Positions 7,667-13,990 of a stretch of 13,990 bases of DNA are shown piece after piece. A model generated the notes under the pieces. It was not told the DNA's origin. It ran no database searches and saw only the letters and a list, made by a program, of their open reading frames with translations. This DNA is from Planctomycetota bacterium (lineage in GTDB: Bacteria; Planctomycetota; PUPC01; JACPCR01): contig JASLXP010000623.1 in NCBI GenBank assembly GCA_030740295.1, positions 1 to 13,990 of the forward strand, given 5' to 3'. How positions within the stretch are numbered: position 1 is the first letter of the stretch; each line of letters opens with the position of its first letter. Position numbers and translations under genes: made by a program.

Positions 7667-9013
7667 TCACCTGCCAAGGCGCGTTTCACCTTCCACCTGT
7701 ATCGCGGTGTATCCCCAGTTCTCTACTTTGCTGTCTCTCAAGAGCCAGAGATCGAGCCGATAGAGACCGTTAGCATGCAGGCGGACCAGGGGAATCGTGA
7801 CTTGTCCCCCCGGCGGAGACATCTCTACCGAGTTTGGCACCTGCCGAATTCGGTTGCCCCATGGATCCCTGAGCTCATAACGCAAAGCGAATCCTCCTTT
7901 TGCGAGAGCCTTCGCAGCCAGATCAGCTCTGACCACAACCTTCGGAGACTCACCGGCCTTGCTGCGTGTCAGCTCCGGGACAGACAGTCCCGCGAGCGGC
8001 TCACGTCCTGCGGCCCAGGCAAGAGCCTTCAGATAGAAAGCGTAAACCGGCTCGTGGGTGTCGCCGAGCTGTGTGACCTTTTCCGGATCGAAAAGCGGCA
8101 GAATGCCTGAATTGATCCGCTGCACTTGGAAGTAAGCGGCCGCCACGCGGCCCTTGCCATACCTGCCGGTTGCGATGAAAGGACGGCCGCTCAGCGTTGC
8201 CAGCACATCTGCCCCGGCATCGGCCGTTACCTGGTTCGTCGTTGCATGGGGCCAACTGGCAAAAGAGAACGAATCAGATACCGCCGACCTGACCTGAGTG
8301 CGCGCTGGCCTGTCTGTAATGCCGCTATGACCATGCTTGAGAGGAGAGAGCTCGTCGAGCCAGGCCAGCCGGGATTTGCTCAGACGATACCAGCGAGGAT
8401 TACCATGCAGCAGGACAAGCCCGCATCCCGCGGCGACCTTTTCCTTGATGCGACGAAGGATGCGATCCTTCACGTTGTCGAAATCTTTGTAACCGCCTTC
8501 GAGATCGCCCGTCGCCAGAAACACTACGTCGCATTCAGCGTCCAGCAGTTTCTGAAACTTGGTCCAAAAGAAATCATGCACCACCGGTTGCCTGTCCGGC
8601 CTGGCGTCATTCAGAACGCCAGGGATGTGAAGTATCGAAATCTGGAAGTTGGAACGCTGTCTCAGTTCGAGGGGATTCCGCCCGCCATAAGCCTGGTTCG
8701 TCACAAACAGCACTCGCACCGGTCCGCGAGCGTAAGGCACGACCCATTTCGTATGCGGGGTAGGAAGCCCCTCATAGGAATCGAGCAGCGTGACACTGTC
8801 ACCATGCTCAACGATTTTCGAGCCGGTACGCGTCGTAAACCCGTAGTTGACGGTGACCGCTTCGGGGTCTCCAACCAGGTCGTTACCGTTGATCGGAATC
8901 TTGCGAAATTCGAGCGGCAGAATGCCCGTCTCCTGAGCGTAAAGAACGGGAAACAGCAGCAGGAAAAACGTGACAATCATACCGGCGTTCATACTCAGCT
9001 TACTTTTGACCAT
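7667..9013 (-). CDS. Exported class I glutamine amidotransferase-like protein, N-terminal part
   Basis: A 448-residue open frame, probably truncated. The start is set at ATG 9013 because AGGTGG precedes it by five bases; a GTG three codons upstream (9022) is less likely. The signal peptide has a hydrophobic core MIVTFFLLLFPVLYA, with cleavage before QETG. A segment like the amidotransferase/ThuA alpha-beta fold runs from RVLFVTNQAYGG (about 105-116) through CDVVFLATGDLEGGY and CGLVLLHGNPRWYRL to GRYGKGRVAAAYFQ. The usual amidotransferase Cys-His-Glu triad is not evident, since VLLHG stands where a nucleophile elbow would be, so this is likely a binding or structural version of the fold. The frame ends LGR-TGA at 7667-7669, but homology-like sequence continues in the same frame to 7067. 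The gene diverges from the deformylase gene across 179 bases with no confident promoter. Substrate unknown. Confidence 0.75.
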   Translation of the reverse strand: MVKSKLSMNAGMIVTFFLLLFPVLYAQETGILPLEFRKIPINGNDLVGDPEAVTVNYGFTTRTGSKIVEHGDSVTLLDSYEGLPTPHTKWVVPYARGPVRVLFVTNQAYGGRNPLELRQRSNFQISILHIPGVLNDARPDRQPVVHDFFWTKFQKLLDAECDVVFLATGDLEGGYKDFDNVKDRILRRIKEKVAAGCGLVLLHGNPRWYRLSKSRLAWLDELSPLKHGHSGITDRPARTQVRSAVSDSFSFASWPHATTNQVTADAGADVLATLSGRPFIATGRYGKGRVAAAYFQVQRINSGILPLFDPEKVTQLGDTHEPVYAFYLKALAWAAGREPLAGLSVPELTRSKAGESPKVVVRADLAAKALAKGGFALRYELRDPWGNRIRQVPNSVEMSPPGGQVTIPLVRLHANGLYRLDLWLLRDSKVENWGYTAIQVEGETRLGR

Positions 9014-9192
9014 AGTGACCACCTGTACGCACTTTAGGACTCAGTCGAGAATAACTTTCCATTTTGAAGGTGTTTTTGTGTAGTTCCATTGAGGATGGCC
9101 GCCTCACTTTCACTTTCCAACTGGATCTCTAAACTACCAGATCTTTTAACTGCCACGTACCTGCGACACCTTACTCATCGCTCATTGCTTCC

Positions 9193-9717
9193 ATGCCTGT
9201 CCGCAACGTAGTCCTTTACCCAGACGAACGCCTTCGCAAGAAGTGCAGGCGGGTCAAGGAAGTCAACGATGAAGTCCTGCAGCTGATCGAAGACATGGCC
9301 GAGACGATGTACTCAGCGCACGGCGTCGGCCTGGCCGCCCCGCAAATCGGGGTCAACCGGCGGATCATCGTTTTTCACGCTTATCAGGCGGAAGACGATC
9401 CCCGGGCAAGGCTGATGGGAATCGTTAATCCTGAAATCGTGGAGCGGGGGCCCAGCAGCGAATTTGGTGAAGAGGGATGCCTCAGTATCCCCGGTATTCG
9501 TGCAGATGTCCTGCGCCCAACGGAGGTCGTGATCGAGGGCCTCGATCATGAAGGCGACGAGATTCTTGTTGAACTCACCGAGTTTGAGGCGAGAGTCTGT
9601 CAACATGAAATCGATCACCTGGACGGCGTTCTCTTTACCGATCACCTGGACGGCCTGACGCGCGAGGTCCTGCTCCGTCAGTACGAAGAAGAACAAGCGA
9701 ATCAGAAAGGTAAGTAA
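9193..9717 (+). CDS. def: Peptide deformylase
   Basis: A 174-residue cytoplasmic metalloenzyme that removes the formyl group from the N-terminal formyl-methionine of new proteins. All three signature motifs are present: GVGLAAPQIG at 44-53, EEGCLSIPG at 93-101 with metal ligand C96, and QHEIDHLDG at 137-145 with ligands H138 and H142 and catalytic E139. Length and motif spacing are normal for a bacterial deformylase. ATG 9193 has no clear Shine-Dalgarno sequence (TCATTGCTTCC precedes it), but the N-terminus MPVRNVVLYPDERLR aligns with the family start, so it is well supported. It is the first gene of a plus-strand group, and its TAA is only five bases before the glycosyltransferase GTG. The usual partner, methionyl-tRNA formyltransferase (fmt), is not next to it here. 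Confidence 0.97.
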   Translation: MPVRNVVLYPDERLRKKCRRVKEVNDEVLQLIEDMAETMYSAHGVGLAAPQIGVNRRIIVFHAYQAEDDPRARLMGIVNPEIVERGPSSEFGEEGCLSIPGIRADVLRPTEVVIEGLDHEGDEILVELTEFEARVCQHEIDHLDGVLFTDHLDGLTREVLLRQYEEEQANQKGK

Positions 9718-9722
9718 CCGTT

Positions 9723-10439
9723 GTGCGAATCCTGGTAGGCATTCCGGTTTTTAACGAGGTCCAATACGTCCAGCGAGTGCTCAGTGAAGTGGCTCGATTC
9801 ACGGAGGAGATAGCTGTTGTGGATGACGGCTCGACCGATGGCAGCCTGGCGATTCTGCACAGATTGAGATCCGAGAATCTGATCAGCCATCTGATCGAGC
9901 ATCCGGAAAACTCCGGCTACGGCCAGGCCCTCATCCACCTCATCGAGCTCGCCCGGAACGAAAACTACGAGGGCCTGGTCACTCTCGATTGCGACGAACA
10001 GCATCAGCCTTCGCAAATACTGGAGTTTATTGATGCACTCGAAGCATGCGATTGCGACATCATTTCCGGAACCCGGTATCCTCCAGAGCCTGCCGAAGGA
10101 CAAGACCCGCCCCCTGAGGACCGCCTTGAAATCAACCGCACAATCACTGCTGAGATTAACGAGCTGACAGGTTACAACCTCACCGACAGCTTCTGCGGAT
10201 TCAAAGCTTACGGCCGGCGCGCGCTGGAATCGCTGCACGTCAAAGAGCCCGGTTATGGAATGCCTCTTGAGCTCTGGATCAAAGCCGCGGCCGCAGGATT
10301 GAAGGTGGAGGAGATTGCCGTTCACCGTATCTACAAAGATCACACAAGAAGTTTCGGCAGCGAGTTGGACATCCCCGACGAGCGACTGGCCTACTACAAT
10401 CAAGTAATTGAAGACGCCCTGAAGGAGACACGAGAATGA
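9723..10439 (+). CDS. Family 2 glycosyltransferase, DPM1-like
   Basis: A 238-residue GT-A fold glycosyltransferase of family GT2, related to dolichol/polyprenyl-phosphate mannose synthases. It probably moves a sugar from a nucleotide donor to a lipid phosphate or other acceptor at the inner membrane face. Visible motifs are PVFNE at 8-12, VVDDGSTDGS at 32-41 for nucleotide binding, the metal-binding LDCDEQH at 88-94 (DxD as D89 and D91), SGTRY at 115-119 and TDSFCGFKAY at 154-163. There are no C-terminal membrane helices, so it is the short soluble type. The start is GTG at 9723, five bases after the deformylase stop, with AAAGGT about 12 bases before it. Its TGA overlaps the ATG of the next gene by four bases, indicating translational coupling. 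Donor and acceptor cannot be read from the sequence. Confidence 0.92.
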   Translation: MRILVGIPVFNEVQYVQRVLSEVARFTEEIAVVDDGSTDGSLAILHRLRSENLISHLIEHPENSGYGQALIHLIELARNENYEGLVTLDCDEQHQPSQILEFIDALEACDCDIISGTRYPPEPAEGQDPPPEDRLEINRTITAEINELTGYNLTDSFCGFKAYGRRALESLHVKEPGYGMPLELWIKAAAAGLKVEEIAVHRIYKDHTRSFGSELDIPDERLAYYNQVIEDALKETRE

Positions 10440-11416
10440 ATTGGGAAGAAGCGGCAAAACTAGTCAGGCAAACCCGGAAACCGGTAATCACTACGCACGA
10501 AATGCCCGACGGCGACGCCATTGGCGCGGAGGTCGGGCTCGCGGAAGGGCTGCGCTCCATCGGTCTCGATCCGATCATTTTGAATTCCCATCCTCTCAGT
10601 CCATCGAATGAGTTTCTGCAATCCGATGGAGAGCCGCTGGTCTTTGATCCGGCGCACCACACCGAGCTTCTGAATGCAGCCGATCTCTTCATCATGGTCG
10701 ACGCGAATTTCTGGGATCGGGCGGGCACAGTTGGGGAAGCCATGGCCGCGCTCAATAAACCCTCACTCTGTATCGACCATCACTTTCCGGCCGCCGAATG
10801 TGCAACGATCAATTGCGCGACCATCGAGGCAAGCTCGGCCTCCGAGCTTATCCATTATTTCTGCGAGCACCTGGGAGCCGAGCGCACTGCACGTTCCCGT
10901 GAAGCCATCTATACGGGGCTTCTGTTCGACACCGGAAATTTTCGATTCAGCAACACTTCGCATCGTGTGCACGAGATAGCGGCCACTCTCATTGAAGAAG
11001 GCATTGTCGCCGAGCACATGTATCAGAAGGTATTCGAACACGGCACATTGGAGCGCATGAAGCTCTTCGGTCTGGCGCTATCCACGCTGCAATCCGCTTG
11101 CGATGGGCGATTGGTCTGGTTCCTGGTGAAGAACGAAATGTTCGCCGAGTCAGGCGGGGCCCCGACGGATGTCGAAGGTTTTGTTGACATGGTCCGCACC
11201 ATTCACGACTCCAGGATGGTCATCATGTTTCGCGACACTCCGGACGGCATCGTCAAGGCGAGTCTCCGCTCAAAAACCAACGACATTGATGTGCAGGCCC
11301 TCGCCGGGAAATTCGGCGGAGGCGGCCACAAACGCGCGTCAGGCGTGACACTGCAGCCGCCCATTGAGCAGGCGGTGGAAGCGGTGGTCGCAGAGGCCGA
11401 GAAACTGCTGGACTGA
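10436..11416 (+). CDS. DHH/DHHA1 phosphoesterase, NrnA-like oligoribonuclease/pAp phosphatase
   Basis: A 326-residue cytoplasmic phosphodiesterase of the DHH superfamily. NrnA-type members degrade very short RNAs and dephosphorylate pAp, and relatives hydrolyse cyclic dinucleotide products, so nanoRNase activity is the best guess. DHH-domain metal motifs are visible: DGD at 25-27 within HEMPDGDAIGAE, D89 in MVDAN, DHH at 114-116 and DTG at 165-167. The DHHA1 domain carries the substrate-binding GGGGHKRASG at 294-303. Length matches NrnA homologues. The ATG overlaps the glycosyltransferase stop as ATGA (10436-10439), and GGAGA lies just before it, so this start is secure. Regulation probably follows the deformylase-glycosyltransferase transcript. 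The 146 bases after its stop show no strong terminator. Confidence 0.92.
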   Translation: MNWEEAAKLVRQTRKPVITTHEMPDGDAIGAEVGLAEGLRSIGLDPIILNSHPLSPSNEFLQSDGEPLVFDPAHHTELLNAADLFIMVDANFWDRAGTVGEAMAALNKPSLCIDHHFPAAECATINCATIEASSASELIHYFCEHLGAERTARSREAIYTGLLFDTGNFRFSNTSHRVHEIAATLIEEGIVAEHMYQKVFEHGTLERMKLFGLALSTLQSACDGRLVWFLVKNEMFAESGGAPTDVEGFVDMVRTIHDSRMVIMFRDTPDGIVKASLRSKTNDIDVQALAGKFGGGGHKRASGVTLQPPIEQAVEAVVAEAEKLLD

Positions 11417-11562
11417 TCTGCAATCCGGAGAAGAATGGAAGCTATGAGTTACTCTTCATGGTGCCGGTGGCGATTAAAGTGTTCGGTCTCTTCTTCCGAA
11501 GCTCAAGAACAAGAAACGTACACGCACACAGCGCGGAGGTTTCGAAATAATCTCTGATCCCC

Positions 11563-13446
11563 ATGACTGAATTCCAGCCTCTCTCACTATTGTTACTCAT
11601 CCAGACCTGTGCTTTTGCCGAGGATTTCCAGCAGGTCGTAAACTCCCAGAACCCGGACGATGTGGTGATCTCGCCTTCGGAAGCTGTCAGAAAAATGACG
11701 CTGCCGGACGGATTCAAGGTCACCCTGTTTGCCGCGGAGCCTCGTGTGCGCCAGCCTATCGCACTCGAGTTGGACGACCGAGGCCGGCTCTGGGTGGCGG
11801 AGTGTTATTCATACGCACGGCATGGCTACCTGGAGAAAGGCCAGGATCGAATCATCATTTTCGAGGATCTGAATGACGATGGCCGCTTCGACCGGCGAAA
11901 GGTCTTCTGGGACTCAGGCCATCAACTTACCGGGCTGGCGTACGGCTTCAGCGGCATCTGGGTCCTCAACGAAGGCAAACTCGTTCACATTGCAGATGAG
12001 GACGGAGACGATAAGCCTGACGGAGAGCCCGTCGTCCATCTCGATGGCTTTAACACCAAAGACACCGGGCACAATATCGTCAACGGAATGCTGTGGGGGC
12101 CGGACGGATGGCTCTACGGCCGTCACGGAATCAAGGGCACATCGATTGTGGGTGCACCCGGAACGCCTGGCAGCCAACGGTTGCCCCTCAATTGCGGCAT
12201 CTGGCGATACCATCCGACGCTCAAGAAATTCGAAGTCGTCACTCATGGCACGACCAATCCATGGGGGCTGGATTACGATGAGCATGGCCAGATGTTTTTT
12301 ACGAACAACGTCATCGGCCACCTGTGGCACGTCATACCGGGAGCTTACTACAAGCGGATGCACGGCCGGCATTTCAATCCATACCTGTACGGCCTCATCG
12401 ATCAAACCGCAGATCACTACCACTGGGATACAGGAAAGAATTGGCCGGATTCCCGCGAGGGAAAGGGCAAGCATGGCGAGCTCGGCGGCGGACACTCCCA
12501 CTGCGGCGGCATGATCTATCTGGGCGATAACTGGCCAGACAAATATCGGGGACGCATCTTTATGGGCAATACCCACGGCCGGCGAATCAATCAGGACAGG
12601 CTCACACGCCGGGGAACAAGCTACGTCGGCAACCACGAGCCTGATTTCCTGAAGGCGAATCAGCCGTGGTTCCTGGGAGTCGAGATGGAGTACGGCCCGG
12701 ACGGCGCAGTCTATCTTTCCGATTGGGTCGACCTCGGCGAATGCCATGGCCGCGACGGCATCCACCGGACGAGCGGACGGATATATCGGATCACTTTTGG
12801 AGATCCTGTGCCGGTGAAGATGGACATTTCGAAGTTGGACGACATGACTCTTCTCGGCCTCTTCAAGCACAGAAACGAATGGTTCGTCCGCCGCGCACGA
12901 AGACTCCTTCAGGAACGTGCCGCGGCGGGCAGTCTTGCCAGGGAGACGTCTCAAGCTCTGCACAGTATGCTGGAAAGCGAGAAGGATGTGAGGCATCGCT
13001 TGAGAGCCCTCTGGGCATTGCACGCCGTTGGAAAATCCGAGCCAGAATTGCTAGTCCCCCTGCTCAATGACAAAGAAGAACATCTTCGTGTATGGGCTGT
13101 AAAACTCCTTCTGGACCATGGTACTGTGCCGAAGGACGCGCCCATAAAGCTCGCCACCCTTGCGAAGACCGAAACATCCGGCCTTGTCCGCCTGCATCTC
13201 GCCTCCGCTCTGCAACGGCTCCCTTTCGAAAAGCGATGGCCCATTGCAGAAGCTCTGGCCTCCCACGGAGAAGATGCGAACGACCGGTGTCAACCGCTGA
13301 TGATCTGGTACGGTATCGAGCCTGCAATCCTGTCATCTCCAGCTCAGGCGTTGGAGCTTGCACAGACGTCAAAGATCCCGCTGCTGAGGCACCATATCGC
13401 ACGACGATTGGCCTCCGTGCCACCGGCGACGAATAGACGGAAATGA
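11563..13446 (+). CDS. PVC-type membrane-bound dehydrogenase-domain protein (beta-propeller plus HEAT-like), no cytochrome domain
   Basis: A 627-residue exported protein of the PVC-type 'putative membrane-bound dehydrogenase' family (TIGR02604-like). The N-terminus MTEFQPLSLLLLIQTCAFA is a short signal peptide. A sugar-dehydrogenase-type propeller spans about 45-415, with LPDGFKVTLFAAEP (47-60), QPIALELDDRGRLWVAE (64-80), NPWGLDYD, GGGHSHCGG (308-316) and LSDWVD (385-390). DLNDDGRFD (102-110) and DEDGDDKPDG (145-154) look like calcium-binding Asp loops. Residues about 430-620 are helical HEAT-like repeats (for example RHRLRALWALHAVG). Longer relatives end in a CxxCH cytochrome c domain. This one ends after LLRHHIARRLASVPPATNRRK, and the frame stays closed beyond the TGA, so it is the short form. 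An in-frame TAA at 11548 makes ATG 11563 the start, though no good Shine-Dalgarno lies near it. The substrate is unknown; a secreted redox or sugar-binding role is inferred. Confidence 0.9.
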   Translation: MTEFQPLSLLLLIQTCAFAEDFQQVVNSQNPDDVVISPSEAVRKMTLPDGFKVTLFAAEPRVRQPIALELDDRGRLWVAECYSYARHGYLEKGQDRIIIFEDLNDDGRFDRRKVFWDSGHQLTGLAYGFSGIWVLNEGKLVHIADEDGDDKPDGEPVVHLDGFNTKDTGHNIVNGMLWGPDGWLYGRHGIKGTSIVGAPGTPGSQRLPLNCGIWRYHPTLKKFEVVTHGTTNPWGLDYDEHGQMFFTNNVIGHLWHVIPGAYYKRMHGRHFNPYLYGLIDQTADHYHWDTGKNWPDSREGKGKHGELGGGHSHCGGMIYLGDNWPDKYRGRIFMGNTHGRRINQDRLTRRGTSYVGNHEPDFLKANQPWFLGVEMEYGPDGAVYLSDWVDLGECHGRDGIHRTSGRIYRITFGDPVPVKMDISKLDDMTLLGLFKHRNEWFVRRARRLLQERAAAGSLARETSQALHSMLESEKDVRHRLRALWALHAVGKSEPELLVPLLNDKEEHLRVWAVKLLLDHGTVPKDAPIKLATLAKTETSGLVRLHLASALQRLPFEKRWPIAEALASHGEDANDRCQPLMIWYGIEPAILSSPAQALELAQTSKIPLLRHHIARRLASVPPATNRRK

Positions 13447-13512
13447 TTGCAGTCAGATCACGGGAGTTCCAAGATATGACTTCTTTAAGTGGCGCAACAG
13501 CCGCAACAGAAA

Positions 13513-13779
13513 ATGGCTACTGAAAATCAACCAGACGACCGCCTGAAGATACGTCGCACAAACATGGCTCCGGGACGCCGCAAAGGTGCCGTGGGCCGGC
13601 TCTTGTTTCTGGTCGTGCTTCTCATCATGACTCTGTGGGCGATGCGTTACCTGAACAGCCCGGCCGCACATCGCGTGTTCCGGATGTTCTTCGGGAACAA
13701 GCCGCAGGCTTCAGAAGAGCCGCCCGGAACCGAAGAAGGTGAAGAGCTGACGCCCGTGCGCATTCTTAAAGACCAGTAG
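13513..13779 (+). CDS. Small single-pass membrane protein, hypothetical
   Basis: An 88-residue protein I do not recognise. It has a basic, hydrophilic N-terminus (KIRRTNMAPGRRKGAVGR), one transmembrane helix at about 29-46 (RLLFLVVLLIMTLWAMRY) and an acidic C-terminal tail (EEPPGTEEGEEL). The positive-inside rule places the N-terminus in the cytoplasm. ATG 13513 is chosen; a GTG at 13489, directly after an in-frame TAA, would add eight residues (VAQQPQQK). Neither start has a good ribosome-binding site. A GGGAG at 13462-13466 instead fits a 15-codon open frame at 13476-13523 that overlaps this start in another frame. The gene follows the propeller protein by 66 bases and may be co-transcribed. 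Amino-acid composition and the single clean membrane span argue that it is a real gene. Confidence 0.6.
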   Translation: MATENQPDDRLKIRRTNMAPGRRKGAVGRLLFLVVLLIMTLWAMRYLNSPAAHRVFRMFFGNKPQASEEPPGTEEGEELTPVRILKDQ

Positions 13780-13792
13780 ACCTCCTGCATCC

Positions 13793-13858
13793 GTAGGATG
13801 GCCGTCCTCGGCCGGCTCTTGCCCAGCAGCTCAAGACGGGTGAGGGCGCCCATCCTAC
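13793..13858. repeat. 66-bp REP-like palindrome (GTAGGATGG ... CCATCCTAC)
   Basis: The left arm starts GTAGGATGGCCGTCCTCGGC at 13793, and the right arm ends GGGCGCCCATCCTAC at 13858. The outer nine bases pair perfectly, and most of the next 15 also pair, with a few mismatches and G-U pairs. The loop is bounded by CTTG and CAAG. It begins 13 bases after the stop codon of the small membrane protein gene, so it could act as that gene's terminator or mRNA stabiliser. The sequence is unrelated to the palindrome at 6828-6878, but the architecture is that of the same class of dispersed REP element. The 132 bases after it show no gene; they contain only a CCCCCGGGGG palindrome at 13903-13912. Confidence 0.75.
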
Positions 13859-13990
13859 ATGGGAATGGCGCGTACTTTAGCGGGCGTGGGCAGGGGCTAG
13901 ACCCCCCGGGGGCGGTGTAGTACGGTGAAGCACGGGCCCGCGCCCCAGCCACCGCAGGAATAGACAAAAGACATACCCCACGGAAAAACC

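Noticed and set aside
7640..7669. Selenocysteine at the in-frame TGA
   Set aside because: Only a three-pair stem (ACC/GGT) is visible downstream, not a bacterial SECIS-like hairpin, and the residue context (LGR-stop-SDF) does not resemble a redox site.
7077..7670. 197-codon minus-strand frame starting just at the interrupting TGA
   Set aside because: It is rich in Arg and Pro in the way of an out-of-frame translation. The frame continuous with the upstream gene gives the protein-like sequence instead.
8126..9037. 303-codon plus-strand open frame opposite the amidotransferase-like gene
   Set aside because: The minus strand has a signal peptide, a ribosome-binding site and a coherent fold; the plus product has none.
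9702..10457. 251-codon minus-strand open frame covering the whole glycosyltransferase gene
   Set aside because: It lies exactly opposite a gene with all GT2 motifs, and its translation shows no recognisable domain. Such antisense frames are common opposite GC-rich codons.
11417..11562. Terminator or promoter between the DHH gene and the propeller gene
   Set aside because: No stable inverted repeat with a T-run and no -35/-10 pair of good spacing could be found by eye. The GGAGG at 11535-11539 is too far from the ATG to serve as its ribosome-binding site.
11914..13023. 369-codon minus-strand open frame inside the propeller gene
   Set aside because: The plus strand has clear family motifs throughout, and the antisense product looks like a codon shadow.
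13903..13912. CCCCCGGGGG palindrome as a functional site
   Set aside because: A ten-base GC run is expected by chance in this GC-rich stretch, and nothing around it gives a role.

Overview
The window most likely comes from a planctomycete, or at least from a member of the PVC superphylum. It carries three protein families that are greatly expanded there: a cytochrome-like DUF1549/DUF1553 protein, a Tat-exported DUF1501 protein and a PVC-type 'membrane-bound dehydrogenase' beta-propeller protein. TGA is an ordinary stop codon in several genes. Many starts have no clear Shine-Dalgarno sequence. I cannot resolve the genus.

Layout. Positions 2-40 look like the tail of an upstream gene, followed by about 330 empty bases. 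A HAD-family hydrolase (368-1036, +) faces a minus-strand block read from right to left. That block contains a protein with two exactly spaced Cys-rich metal-binding-type repeats (6292-6702), a DUF1501 protein (4683-6143) and a DUF1549/DUF1553 protein (1058-4567). A further minus-strand gene (7067-9013) encodes an exported amidotransferase-like protein that is split by one in-frame TGA. From 9193 the strand switches to a tight plus-strand group: peptide deformylase, a DPM1-like family 2 glycosyltransferase and a DHH/DHHA1 phosphoesterase of the NrnA type. After these come an exported PVC-type propeller protein with HEAT-like repeats but no cytochrome domain (11563-13446) and a small single-pass membrane protein.

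How the genes fit together. DUF1549/DUF1553 and DUF1501 proteins are habitual partners, and a joint role at the cell envelope is likely, although their substrate is unknown. The deformylase, glycosyltransferase and DHH genes are housekeeping-like and appear co-transcribed: the last two overlap by four bases.

Intergenic DNA is the most unusual part. There are two unrelated long imperfect palindromes of REP type (6828-6878 and 13793-13858) and a heptamer tandem array directly before the DUF1549 start codon (4575-4613). A second short GTGAATG-type repeat (6930-6961) and a 9-bp perfect inverted repeat (6215-6251) complete the set. I see no tRNA, rRNA, CRISPR array, transposase or phage gene. I found no convincing new multi-gene system. 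The strongest anomaly is the in-frame TGA at 7667-7669.
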